Below are positions 34,063-46,166 of a stretch of DNA of 64,000 bases, piece by piece. The notes under the pieces were generated by a model. That model did no database searches and was not told the DNA's origin. It saw only the letters and a list, made by a program, of their open reading frames with translations. Positions within the stretch are counted from its first letter, which is position 1. The number at the start of each line of letters is the position of its first letter. The position numbers were made by a program, and so were the translations under genes. Source of the DNA: Lycorma delicatula (Eukaryota; Arthropoda; Insecta; Hemiptera; Fulgoridae); contig NC_134455.1 in assembly GCF_047948215.1 (NCBI RefSeq), positions 321,090,147 through 321,154,146 on the forward strand. Reading direction: 5' to 3'.

Positions 34063-35007
34063 TTAAATTTTTTGCATTAACCCAGCACTTCGAAGAAATA
34101 AAAACAACCGGGTTAAAATTTCATTATCATTGCACAAGACACCACGGATGTTTCTGGGTAGATTAAATTTACGACGCAACGCCGCATAACATATGCAATC
34201 CACAAGTATATGGTGCACAGTCATGGGGCAGTTGCATCGTGCGCATAGGGGTGCTTGTCCTCTTATCATCAGGTAATCGTGTGTGATCCTCGTGTGTCCT
34301 ATCCGCAATCGACAAAGGACTACTTCCTCACGCCGAGTTTTTCTGTATGAGGTGTCCCATGATAACACAGAATCTTTAATCTGTCTGAGTTTATTATCAA
34401 CGGTAGCCGTCCAGTCACCTTGCCACCACGCTCTCAGTGATTGTTTTACACAGTTAATAAAATCAGAGGTAGCAATTCGGTTGGTGAAAGGAGGCTGATT
34501 ACATGCTTCTTTGGCAGCAGAATCTGCATGTTCATTACCTGGAATCACTACGTGGCTAGGGACCCAGCAAAAACTTAATTCTGTGTTGCGATTATTCAAC
34601 TCAGCGATTGCGTTATACATTTCAATGACGATAGGATGTTTAGAATAAAAATTTTTTAAGGCATGGAGAGCACTATACGAGTCACTGCAAATAAGAATTT
34701 TTCTATATTTAGGGTTAATGATGTTTAGAGCCTTATTTATAGCATATAGTTCAGCGGTAAACACACTCGTAATACTGGGGAGACCAAACATATAAGTTCT
34801 CTCATTGACAACAAAAGCACACCCAACTGTATCGTTTTGTTTCGATCCATCAGTGTATACAACCGCGTCTGGTTTCGTCTTGGAGAGAACACACTGAAAC
34901 ATCTGCTGAAAGACGATAGATGGTGTTGATTGTTTATTATATGTAGTCAGGTCAAATTTAAAATTTATGAGGTTTATTCTCCATGGAGGATATGAGCAAG
35001 GGTACAT
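34063..35007 (-). pseudogene. I-like LINE (-): RNase H and C-terminal zinc region
   Basis: 314 codons open. RNase H catalytic residues are all in place: VVYTDGSKQND (first Asp), FTAELYAINKAL (Glu), ILICSDSYSALHAL (second Asp) and PGNEHADSAAKEA (third Asp). The C-terminal part contains CARCNCPMTVHHILVDC, the cysteine-histidine motif typical of this group. The domain would degrade the RNA strand of the RNA/cDNA hybrid. Upstream ORF2 sequence is broken. Confidence 0.95.
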
Positions 35008-35193
35008 AGGAAAGAATGACGGTGTGTCAACATTTATATGCTGCAGCAGACGCCAGGTACGGACACCTACAGGTGCAGTACGACGTGGATGATCCTCATA
35101 CTTTCCTAGATTAGGATTTCTAAAGACTGACTCAAGAACCGGGTGATTTGGCTGTCCTCTGAGACGAGCAAAATAAGATAATAAGAGCTGGTC

Positions 35194-36590
35194 TCATCTA
35201 TCCCAAAGTGATGGTTCACCACAGTCTACAAGTAAGCTTGCGACAGGACTTGATCTAAACACGCCTGTGGCAAGCCGAAGGAAAGCATGATGTACACTAT
35301 CCAGACTTTTAAGCACGCTTTGACGAGCTGAAGAGTAGGCGACACAACCATAATCTAAACGGGAGCGAACAAAGGAATAGTAAAAACGTATCATACATGA
35401 TCTATCGGCTCCCCAGTTGGTGTTAGTAAGGACTCGCATCATATCTAGAATTTTGGAACATTTTGTTTTCAATTCTTTTAAATGTTTGGCCCAAGTAAGA
35501 CGGCTATCAAAAATAAACCTAAAAACTTGACGTAAGTAGAGATAGTAATAGTCTCTCCGTTCAGAAAAATTTGCGGAATAGAAGGGTTTCGTAGCCGAGA
35601 AAAAACTACACATTTTGTTTTTTCGGATGAAAATGTGAAACCAGTAATCCTGGACCAAGCTTCAAGGTGATATATAGTGTTCTGCAGTAGTCTCTCTGCT
35701 GTAGGTGCCGAACGGCTTGCAATGTAGATAGCAAAGTCGTCAGCAAATAGAGAGCATGAGACAGGAGCCTGAACACATTTGGTAATATCATTTATGGCTA
35801 CAGAAAATAAGGTGGCACTTAATACACTACCTTGGGGCACTCCATTCTCCAAGAAGACACTATCTGAGAGCGAATCATCCACACGAACACGAGCCGTTCG
35901 GTGATTTAACAATCCCCGGATAAAAGCAAGCATATTGCCCTTGATTCCCCATTTTTTGAGAGTGTTAAGAATACCACGTCGCCAGGCTGTGTCATACGCC
36001 TTTTTTATATCAAAGAAGATAGCGACGAGGTGTTGCCGATTGAGGAAAGCGTTTTGTATGGCTGTTTCTAGTAACACTAAATGGTCAATGGAAGATCGTC
36101 CTTGTCGAAAACCACACTGTTCTGGAGATAGAAAGCCATGTTTCTCCAAGTACCATTTAAGTCTGCGGTTTACCATTCTCTCCATTATTTTACACAAAAC
36201 GCTTGTTAATGAAAGAGGGCGATAGCTTGAGGGGTTCGTCTAGTCTTTACCAGGTTTTAGTACTGGTATAATAAATGCTTCTGACCAGCCGGGTGGGAAG
36301 ACTTGTTCGGAGAATAAACCGTTGAAAATATTCAAAAGTTGTTGTAGTGCCGAATTAGGAAGGTGTGAAACCATGGAAAGGCGAATGTTGTCCGGTCCAG
36401 GGGAAGTGTCCCGTGAATTTTTAAGTGCATGTAACAATTCTTTAAATACGAATGGAGTGTTTAATTCACCAACCGAATCACCAATGTTTAACGACAACAC
36501 CTCCATTTGTATCTTGTACCGTTGAAAATCGTTATTATATGATGAGGTGAGAGACACCGAGCGGAAAGATTTTGCTAGACTATTTGCCAC
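35194..36590 (-). pseudogene. I-like LINE (-): reverse transcriptase, interrupted
   Basis: The first part (36590-36240) holds SRDTSPGPDNIRLSM and FPPGWSEAFIIPVLKPGKD, then a TAG stop near 36240-36242. The next part (36197-35478) holds GFRQGRSSIDHL, VAIFFDIKKAYDTAW with the first catalytic Asp, LENGVPQGSVLSATLFSVAIND and SLFADDFAIY, so the catalytic palm is intact. A frameshift near 35500 follows VKFLGLFL, and the thumb continues in frame 35658-35194 (LTWAKHLKELKTKC, RSRLDYGCVAY), ending in a stop at 35194. Confidence 0.93.
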
Positions 36591-36672
36591 TTCCGAGGAT
36601 GATGAAAGGAGTTCTCCTTCATCAATAAGACCAAGAATAGATTGTTTCGGTGATCCGAAGATTGCACGAATT

Positions 36673-37711
36673 TTAAGTAGTGCGTGAGATAGTGCTCACG
36701 TATTTCGTCCATGAATTCCTCTTAGCGTCCAAGAATACTCGACGGCACACCGCTCTAGCCCTGCGGTATAAATTTAGATGTTCTGTTGTAGGCCTACGAT
36801 TAAATTTACGTAGTGCCTGCCGTCGATTCCTAATAGCATTTTTGCATTCATCGTTCCACCATGGAACGAAAGGACGTCTAGGATTACGCGATGTTTGTGG
36901 GATATATCTGTTGGCATTCTTAAGTATCATGGACGTAAAAGAAGAATATTGGTCGAGGATGTTCGCTCCATCGTCATACTGAGATTGGAATGCTTTATGG
37001 TATCCGTTCCAATCTGCCGTTTCAACAATCCATCTCCGTGGCCTTCTTTTAATCTCGCAGTCTACACCGAAACTAATAATAATTGGTCTATGATCACTGC
37101 CGTGAAAGTCATCACAAACCGACCAATTAAAATGAGGGAGCACATTCGGTGAGCATATGGAAAGATCAAGGTTAGATACAGTACCAGTTGATAAGGACAT
37201 GAATGTGTGTGATCCATTATTCAGTAGGCAAAGGTCAAAGTCTTGTCTCAATCTGTTTATCATATTTCCTCGAGTGGAGCAGAAGGAAGAGCCCCAGGAA
37301 ATATGATGGGCATTGAAGTCTCCTACTATTAACGATGGAGATGGTATTTGTGTGAGGAGATTTGAGACATCTAAAGCACTGAACTCAGTGTTCGGTGAGA
37401 GATACAGATTGCAGATATGCAATTTGAAGGGAATAGAGATCTTTACTGCAATAGCAGGGATGACAGTGGTTAGTTGAATTCTTGTAGCTGACACCCCATT
37501 CTTCATGAAAATCGCTACTCCACCACTCTCCCTACTGTCTACTAGGCAGTCGTATCTCTCGCAGAAGTATCCTTTAAGTGTAATTCGGTCATGTTGTAGA
37601 AGGTGAGTTTCTTGGAAACATGATTAGTGGATCATGTGTGTGCGCTAGTACTCTAATATCTTCAATGCGGTACCGAATACCTCTAACATTCCACTGAATA
37701 ATGTTCATAAG
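36673..37711 (-). pseudogene. I-like LINE (-): AP endonuclease, frameshifted near the N-terminus
   Basis: A start is visible at about 37711 (MNIIQWNVRGI), but the frame breaks near 37620-37530; in the other frames the catalytic-Glu motif QETHLLQHD and the GGVAIFMKNG segment follow. The 277-codon open part 37506-36673 contains LIVGDFNAHHISWGS (residues about 55-69) and DDFHGSDHRPIIISFG (about 128-143), both catalytic. It ends after a coiled linker region, and the RT frame follows. Confidence 0.9.
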
Positions 37712-37756
37712 TGTAAAAAATAAATAAAAAAATAAATTTCGGAAATTATATAAAAA

Positions 37757-39314
37757 TTAGTTGTATGTGATTCGGTTTTTCTTTTTTGTATTTTTTATTT
37801 TAAGGAACTCTGATGCCCTAGGGTCGGGTGGTTCTTCAACCATATCCTCCAGTATATGAGGTAATGGTGGAGGAGATTTATTTGAATGGGATGTTGTAGT
37901 TGACATCCCAGAGGAGATAGTTATATTGGTTCCCTTTATGGGGAGCTTATTAGGTGGCTTACTGCCAGCTGTGATAGTCGCTATTCGTGGCGGTACGACT
38001 TTGGGAATAGGAACTTTCGTATGTATCATACTGTTTGATTCACTAGCTACGATGGAGGACTTTTTATTCATTTTTGTCAGCTCTGAGATAGTGGTTGTAA
38101 GTGAAGCTACTTGATCAGATAGCATCTGAACAAGTTTTTTAAGTTCATTGCAGGATCCGCACTGCTGATTATTAGCATTTGTAGGAATTTGTTTAGATGT
38201 AGCGGTGGCAAAAGATACGTCTGGTTTAACCAGGTTCCGTGAATTGTTTATCTTTTTATATTCTCTACGTGCAGCCGGAAAAGATAGTTTTTGCTCCGTA
38301 CAGATTTTGAGAATTGCCTTTTCTTCTTTAAAAGTTGGGCAATCTCGGGAGCGAGCTGTATGTGGACCACTGCAGTTTGCGCATTTTTCACTTTCTTCGC
38401 AGTTAGTGTCATTGTGACCTTCTTTAGCACATCGAGCACAGATCTCGGTTTTTGTACAAGATGTTGTAGTGTGACCATAACCTTGGCATCTGAAACATCG
38501 CCGTGGGTTGGGTATGAATGGTCGTACCCGAACCGAGAGGTAACCCACTTTAATCTTCTCTGGTGGAACAGGGAGATTGAATGTTAATATAAGAGACGGT
38601 GTCGGTTCTTCTGTTCCGTTCTGCCGTCTCATTATACGTTTGACCTCAACAACATCTTGGTGGCAAAGCTCATCGACTATTTCCGAGATATCTATATCTA
38701 GAAGGTCTCCCTTCTAGACCCCGGCTCGTATTTAACGTTTTGTGGCATTCTGCACTTATATTTATACCACCCATATTACGGAGACGTAAGATAGATCGAC
38801 TCTGTTCATCGTTGAATGTTTCAACCAGAATCGATCCGTCGCGTAATTTCCTGATATTCTTCGGGGAGCCACTTGCACCTGTTATGGTTTTGTTTATTAA
38901 AAACGGTGAGACCTTTTGAAGGGAGCCACCTTCCTGACTATTTCTGAGAACAACGAATCTAATATTTTTATATTTTGATTCTAAGAAATTCTCTTTTGTA
39001 GGACTTTTATCCTCGTCAGACGAAGCTGATCGATGTCTTTTCGCAAGACTTGAATTGGTGGTTTTTTCAGATGGACCACCAACCATCATTGTGTTTGTTA
39101 TTGGAACTGAAATTTTGGTCCCACGAGTACCGGCGAAAAATGGACCACTCCAGCAGAGCGCACGCGTACTGGAGCTAGAGCTAAATACAACTGGGTTCGC
39201 CCTGGTGCCCAGAGGACATCGTTCGAGACTCACTACGTAGAGCCATTCACCCATCGGCACCATTTGTTCCCACCTTGGGTTACGGTTGCGTTTCGTAAGA
39301 TGTCGCAACACCAC
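37757..39314 (-). pseudogene. I-like LINE (-): ORF1, nucleic-acid binding, frameshifted
   Basis: The frame 39314-38670 (214 codons) continues in another frame at 38632-37757 (291 codons). The break is a small indel near 38705 at the SRG-x-x-x-DLLD segment, inferred by comparison with the related ORF1 at 41373-42629. The second part holds three zinc-knuckle-like CCHC motifs in a row: CFRCQGYGHTTTSC, CARCAKEGHNDTNC and CANCSGPHTARSRDC. The N-terminal part resembles the ORF1 domain of I-like elements (RFVVLRN, KVSPFLINKTI). Such proteins bind RNA and chaperone the element's transcript. Confidence 0.9.
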
Positions 39315-39539
39315 CGAGTGTAAATGTAAGAAATATCAGTGTAGGTTGTTGTTGTGTAATTGTGTATGTGTGTATGTTGTAATTTATGTAGTGTTCTTGG
39401 TGTAGTATATGTGTAAAATGTAAAGTGTTCCACAGCTCATTGTATAGTGGGAAGAAAAGCCGCGGAGGCTAGGCCCGTGGGGACGCCAACCCCCAAAGTC
39501 TTAAAGAATAAGACTCCCCGTCGGGGTCTAAAATTTGAT

Positions 39540-40842
39540 GACAGATTAGATGTTTCTGAAATCTCTTAAAATAAACAAAAATATTAACAACTGAATTCCT
39601 GACATTTAAATTAAAGTAATTTATAACTCTAATTTTTTACATAATTGTAATATAATAAAAAATAATTATTACATAAATTATTTAATTTTTACATTAAAAT
39701 TATCTAAAAAAAAGGATATGTTAATTATATTATTAATGAAAGCAACTGGATAAGATTTTTGTAATGTTTTATTTATTTTTTGTTTCTTGTATGGAACCCT
39801 GAAACATTGTGTACTATCTGTCAAATATATTTAACAAGTAGTTTTTTTTAAAGGAAATTCTAAATTAATCAGTGTTTTTGATCTAGTGTCTTTTTATGTA
39901 ACAATAGTGTTTTTTATGTAACAATCTTTTTTTGAAAAACAGTTATATTTATATTACAGTACCTTTTGTTTTTGTGGCGAAGTAATGACACATTTATGAG
40001 AATCGTAAACTACAGTTTATAATTTCATTGTAATTTTTTCGATAACTGTTTGTACTTTTAACACATGTGCGCACATGCTCACAAATATAAAATGAACACA
40101 ATTTCAGTCACCATACTTGCAAGTGTATTAACATTAAACGACAACCTTGATAATCTACAAAGAGATAAATAATTATAATTAGCCCAAAACGCTAAAACAC
40201 GTGATGTTATTTGTATGTTAGATGGATAATGTTCATCTAATCATATCTATAGGATATCCTAACTGTGTGTCCTCCCAACAAAGCAAAACAAACCAAAAGA
40301 AACAGCAATATTCGGTTTGTATTTTAACGGAAGGAGTACGGCTTGAATGCGGTAACACTTGAATTTCAAAACAGGTAATTTGGGTACCACTAGACCAACC
40401 CGGTGGATATTATAAAATGTTAAAAGAATGATAATTGCTAAAATTTATTTAAAATTTCAAACAATACAAATTAAAAATTTATTTCCATGGATACTATATA
40501 TTTATATTTAACTGGTTACAAATAAAATGATTTTCATAACGTCAGATGAGAAACTCTGTCATGCTTATTTCTACAAATTTTATGAAATTGCAAATATTTT
40601 TTCCCGAATTATCAATTCGTTTTTCATTATTTATTTTGAATAAATGTTTTTATTAACGTATTCATATAATACTCCACAAAATTAAATGGAAGAATATTAC
40701 ACAATTATTAAAAACCTTAATTTTTAACAGTGTAAAATGTAAATAATTATAACACTAACTTTTAAAATATTACAAAAGATAATAATTACAAACAATAATA
40801 GTTTAATTGATATAACATTTAATAATTATTATTGCTCTGAGG
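39540..40842 (+). repeat. Satellite unit segment between the two LINEs
   Basis: Continues the unit from the marker GATGACAGATTAGATG (39539) right after the LINE target duplication. It includes the GTATGGAACCC block (39789), the first SINE head (40333-40408) and the CATGGATACTAT block, and stops at AATAATTATTATT (40842), where the next LINE begins. It diverges more from later units than they do from each other. Confidence 0.93.
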
Positions 40843-41372
40843 TAGATAATCCCCATGTCCGGAGCACAACAGCTACGTTCCATGTGCAGGGCGGCAACAG
40901 CTGTACTCACGTACATTGCATATAGCTGGCTAACTGGGTTCTGAGTATTGTTTCTCGGATATACATTTTTCGGCCGATTTCATCTGCAGGCCGAATCAGA
41001 GGACTGGATTTCACGGCCACCTGCAGATACAAAATTCTTACAGATTGTGGAACTGGAATGGTACCACCTTTAGAGCTGGCGATGTGGCGGGCACAGTCGA
41101 AGTTATTTGCAGGAATAACAGACAGAAAACTTTTCGTTGTCCACATGCCCCCCGCGATGGCAAGCATGTAGTTAAGGTGCCCATGTTGTTCGGGGCATGG
41201 GAGCCTTGAAAGGCTCGGTGTGTAAGGGCCTGGAGTCAGTGCAGAGACTGCGCATCCGCTCTCTGCCAGGACATATGCCGGTTCCACTGGGGTACCGGAA
41301 CGGACCTCCAGGGTTGGTAGCCCTGGAGTGAGGGTGTACCACGGCGGCTAGCCTTACTACAGAAGGGATTAT

Positions 41373-42629
41373 TTGTTCATGGAAACTGAACAACTAAACG
41401 TGACAGAGGGTTCATGTAAACACCCTTGTTTAGAACCGGCCGTTTCGCCTGAGGCGAAACGCCGTAAGAGTGCGGAAACTAAAAGAATTAAGATTGAGGC
41501 TAGAAAAAGCTTACAAAAAGCTTTTATCAAGAGCAATAATGCACAAAACCTAAATATTTGGTCATTACCAAGGAGGATAAAAATTTTTCGAAGGTGAGTC
41601 ATTTTCTCATCGCTCAGGAGACAACCAAATGCGCTGGAAGCCCTGTTAAGGAAATAAGAAAAACGTTATAATGATATACAGTCTCAGAAGATCCTAGGCC
41701 TGAAAAAAATAGGAGATTTTGCTGTACGTGTAGATCCCCATGGCATACTCAACACCTCAAGAGGTGTTGTGGTCTGTCGGGATCTTTTAAATTGTTCAGA
41801 GCAAGAGATTGTAGAGGAACTTGCAGCACAAGGAGTAATAGAGTGCCGTCGATTGAACATGAGAAGGAACGGTGAGGTCTTACCCTCAGCTACTCATGTC
41901 CTCACTTTCAACCGGCCTACTTTGCCGGAAAAGATAAGAGCAGGGATTCATAGTTTGGATGTGCCGGCATTTGTCCCACAGCCAATGAGGTGCTTTAAGT
42001 GCCAACGCTTTGGCCACACCGCTCTTAGATGTGAAAGACCGCAAATATGCATGTGCGGTGAAGAGGTGCATGAAGGAGAGCCGTGTAAAGAGCCTCCTAC
42101 ATGTATCAACTGTAAAGGAGCACATTCTTGTAGATCAAGGAACTGTCCTGTCTACAAAAATGAAGTAGCTGTGCAGGAAGTTAAAACCCTGCAAAAGGTC
42201 AGCTACTTCGATGCAAAGAAGATAGTTAACGCCCGTAAGCCTAGAGCAACAACAACTTACGCTCAGGCTGCGGCTGCCGTTCCAGTTCCTGCTCCAGTTG
42301 CTGTCGATGAAAGTCAACTAATCAGTAAACTTGCTCCGACCTTGGCTAATATGATTGAAAGAATTATTGACAATAAAATGAAACCTTTCAATAGTAAAGA
42401 TCCTATAAAGCCAAACATATTAGTACAGCCTCCTCCCGAAGATAAAACATCGAAAGTTGCTCTTGTTCTGAAGAAAACGGACGCCAAAGCAGAATGCCAA
42501 GTCCGCCTCAGTGAGATTCTTGATGACAAGAAAAAGGTAATACCTACAGAGACTGTTATGGAGGCTCCCAAGCCTCCTGTAAATGTCTGCAAGAAACGCA
42601 TTTCCGCCGAAATGAAAATTTTAAATTAA
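41373..42629 (+). pseudogene. I-like LINE (+): ORF1 with zinc knuckles, frameshifted
   Basis: Starts at METEQLNVTEG (41373), a 74-codon basic frame, and is broken around 41598-41700. It reopens as IGDFAVRVDPHGILNTSRG, then runs 286 codons from 41769 to 42629. Zinc motifs are CFKCQRFGHTALRC, CMCGEEVHEGEPC and CINCKGAHSCRSRNC. The C-terminal half is Ala/Pro/Lys-rich and probably disordered. It ends abruptly at 42629, where the endonuclease N-terminus should follow. Confidence 0.88.
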
Positions 42630-43597
42630 GAGGACTCAATATATTCTGGCGAGATCAACCGCCCAATGTAAGAGTTAGAGGTGGAGTAGCTGTATTAACA
42701 TCGACTAGAGCTACCACCGAAGCGGTTGTTCTAAACACAAACCTACAAGCGGTCGCCGTTAGAATGAAACGTCCGCTTCAGATCACTGTCTGCAGCATAT
42801 ACTTGCCGAATTTTGATTGGAATAAGGATGACATACCAAGACTAATTTCCAAGCTTCCCCCACCTGTTTTACTGGTGGGTGACTTTAACGCTCATAATTC
42901 TCTTTGGGGATCGGATCGAGTAGATCCCCGTGGAAGAGAACTGGAAGGGTTCCTGATGAGTTCAGAACTTATTATTTTAAACGACGGATCAGGAACCTTT
43001 TTCAATGCCAGAGATGGATCGACGTCCTGTATAGATCTTGCTCTTATAAGCGGATCGATAGCACCGAGGTACAGCTTCCATGTCATAGACGATCTGCATG
43101 GAAGCGATCATTTCCCGGTGCAAATTGTAACTGATGGTACAAGAACAATATATCCCATCCCTAAAAGATGGTTATTTGAAAAGGCAGACTGGACGAGCTT
43201 CACACCTAGAACGATACTCCCAGAAACAACTGGAGTTATCAGAGACGATGTGGACGCCATAACAAATGCAACAATTCAGTCGGCATCGAGATATATTCCC
43301 AAAACATCTGGGAAACTTACCAAGAAACCCGTTCCATGGTGGAACGATGAAATAAGTGAAGCTATAAAAAGAAAGAAAAGGGCGTATAACGCCTTTAAGA
43401 AGCGTCCTAGCATAGAAAATCTTGTTGCCTTTAAGAAATACAGGGCGTATGCAAAACGTCTTCTGATAGACTCGAAAAAACGATCCTGGCAACAATACGT
43501 GTCATTCATCGACAATACTACTACTGCATCAGATGTTTGGAGGAAAGTGAAGGCAATTTGTGGGCGTAATGATTTTGCTCAAATAACTAGCCTTTAA
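42630..43597 (+). pseudogene. I-like LINE (+): endonuclease lacking its N-terminus
   Basis: Sequence from about 42626 reads GLNIFWRDQPPNVRVRGGVAVLTS, the middle of the endonuclease, directly after the ORF1 stop. The first ~100 residues, with the W-N-x-x-G and Q-E-T catalytic segments, are therefore deleted. From 42764 a 277-codon frame has LLVGDFNAHNSLWGS (about residues 36-50) and DDLHGSDHFPVQI (about residues 110-122), both catalytic, and a linker with WWNDEISEAIKRKKRAY. Confidence 0.88.
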
Positions 43598-44810
43598 GAT
43601 GAAGATGAAATAAAAGACACTCCATATGAAATTGCAGAGCTGTTATCCAATCACTTCGAAAAGGCCAGCAGAACGGCCAACTACAAAGAAGATTTTCGTA
43701 CTAAAAAAGAACAACTTGAAGGTCTACTAAACTTTGGAACTGAGTATAATTACTCATATAATGTACCTTTTAAAATGGAAGAATTCGCGAAAGCGTTGGA
43801 AAAATCAGGTAACAGCTGCTGGCCCGGATGAAATCCACTATAATATGATCAGGCAGCTGAATACCACTGCAAAGCGTAGATTATTAGAACTTTAAAATAA
43901 AATATGGCGGGATGGAACGTACCCGCAGCAGTGGAAAAAAGCTCATGTTGTTCCAGTACCAAAGAAAAATAAAAATTTAACAGACCCCAATAGCTATCGT
44001 CCTATTTCTTTGATGTATGCTATGGGGAAAATATTGGAAAAAATGATTAATAATCGACACATCTGGGTTTTGGAAAAAGAAAACCTGATATCACCGTATC
44101 AAGCAGGTTTTCGGCAATAACATTCTACCACTGATCAAATGATCAGCTTAGAGGACGTTATATATAACAGCTTCATTACAAGGAAACATTGTGTCGGAGT
44201 CTTCTTTGAGCTATAGAAGGCTTTCGATATGACCTGGCGTCATGGTATAATGCTCCAGATACATGAATGGGGCATTCGTGGCAACCTGCCAGTCTTACTG
44301 AGCAACTATATGAATGACCGTACTTTCCAAGTACGAGTCAGTAGCGAATATTCATCTGTAAGAAATTTGGAAAATGGCATACCACAATGTTCGCCGTTGA
44401 GCGGTACCTTGTTTACCATTGCCATGAATAAATTGATATTAGCCATTCCAGTAGAAATCAGCAAAAGCGTCTATGTTGATGATCTGGCAATTGTGTATGC
44501 CAGCAACAAGACTGCTATGGTGAGGTACAAATTGCAACGAGCAATCAATGCTCTAAATGAAGTTGCAAACAATAACGGATTCCAATTCTCACCAGAAAAA
44601 ACGTGCTATGTACACTTTTGTAGGAAGAGAATTCCTCATCAAAGTCCTGCGTTGACAATTGATGATAATCCAATACAATATAAAGACAATGCAAGATATT
44701 TAGGACTAGTATTGGATAAATCCCTTACATGGGGATTACATATACAGGACTTGAGTGATAGATGCAAAAGAGCCCTAAACATTATAAAATGTTTATCGAA
44801 CTTAAATTGA
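43598..44810 (+). pseudogene. I-like LINE (+): reverse transcriptase, many stops
   Basis: Broken frames from 43598 to about 44230 contain MEEFAKALEKSG, a NSYRPISLMYAMGKILEKMI segment near 43990-44045, and FFEL*KAFD near 44205-44230, where the catalytic Asp has become Glu and a stop interrupts the motif. A 193-codon piece (44229-44810) then holds ENGIPQCSPLSGTLF, with Cys replacing the highly conserved Gly of QGS, and VYVDDLAIVYA with the two catalytic Asp. It is inactive for several independent reasons. Confidence 0.9.
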
Positions 44811-45244
44811 AGCTCAGACAAAGAGACATTATTGAGATTGTATAAAGCATTGGTTCAATCTAAACTAGACTACAGATGTATCGTATATTCATTCGCTAGA
44901 AAGTCGCATTTATAAAAGTTAGACGTAGTTCATAATAGCGGAATAAGATATGCAACTGGTGCTTTCCGCACAAGTCCGGCCGCTAGTCTGATGTCTGAAG
45001 CCGGAATAATGCCACTACATTATAGAAGAGAGATCCTTTTACTAAGATACGCAGCAAATATATGGGCTTATCCTGCCCATATAAATAATAAACTTTTCAA
45101 TAACCATCCTATGGCTATAAATACGAACGTCGTGCTACCTATTCCAGACCAGCCGGAATTAGGTACCACTAATTAAGAAGTAAATACGAAATTGCTATTC
45201 CAGAGACACTAGCAATTTCGACTAGAGAAATACCGCCATGGCTC

Positions 45245-46166
45245 TTGCCAATGATAAACACAAGTTTGGATCTCTCTCAAGGAGAAATAAAAAACAAACC
45301 AGCAGTGATCATCCAACAGGAATTTTTGGCAACCGTCAGTAGTTACGAAGAACATATTACAATTTATACTGACGGTTCTAAAACCGAACATGGTGTTGGA
45401 TGCTCAATATATGTAAATGGAGAAGCCCACTTTTGGAAACAGCCAGATGTGGGCCAGTGTCTACACGGCAGAACTCACTGCAATTCAGCAAGCTCTTCGC
45501 TACACTGAACACTATTGCGAAGAGAGAGTGCTAATATGTTCAGATTCTTTAAGTGCACTTGTCGTAATTCGGAACAAGAACATTAAGGATGTCCTAATTA
45601 CAAACATCTTGTCCATTTTATACGTTCTATATCAACGAGGACAGCTATGCGTATTTGTATGGATTCCGGGGCATGCTGGTATTACAGGTAATGAAATCGC
45701 AGACGAAGCTGCCAAAAAAGCAACAGTCTGCGATGATTTGGATGCATTTCCTGTAAGAGTGGCAGATGTTAAAAACCGTCTAACAAACATAGTAAAAAAC
45801 AAGTGGAATGCTGAATGGAGGAGTTTAAATACAAAATTAAACTCAGTAAAAACTTCTCCATATAAATGGAAAAGCGACTTTAAGTTGACTCGCCGTGAAC
45901 AAGTAGCGGTGACCAGACTTAGAATCGGTCACACGCGATTAACAAATTCATATTTGTTAACCGGCGAAGTGAGACCAATGTGCGATGTTTGTAATAAAAC
46001 GCTGACAATCAAGCATCTAATAGAAGAGTGTACCATATATGAGGACCTCAGAAAGAGGTTCCGTCTTACAAATAATATTAGAGCTGATCTGGATAATGGA
46101 AATGAACAAAAAATAGTTGCTTTTTTGCACGTGGACTTCTTAAAAGTCTATAAAATGAAAGTTTAA
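45245..46166 (+). pseudogene. I-like LINE (+): RNase H and C-terminal zinc region, frameshifted
   Basis: Frame 45245-45508 has the first catalytic segment ITIYTDGSKTEHGVGC. A frameshift near 45430-45455 moves it to 45417-46166, with VYTAELTAIQQAL (Glu), VLICSDSLSALVVI (second Asp) and TGNEIADEAAKKA (third Asp). CDVCNKTLTIKHLIEEC follows. All four catalytic residues survive despite the break. Confidence 0.92.

Larger units (their letters stand above)
33463..39526 (-). mobile_element. I-like LINE with RNase H, full length, 13-bp target duplication
   Basis: About 6.06 kb on the minus strand, 5' end at 39526, poly-A (T run at 33462-33478) at the 3' end. Bounded by exact TCTAAAATTTGAT at 33450-33462 and 39527-39539, which lies inside the satellite unit. 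It has ORF1 with zinc knuckles, then endonuclease, RT and RNase H. The layout matches the I/R1 superfamily; I favour the I clade. Each reading frame is broken at least once, so it is inactive. The 5' end starts with two small hairpins (CCCCGACGGGG and AGTCTTATTCTTTAAGACT), and a 3' hairpin lies just before the tail. Confidence 0.93.
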
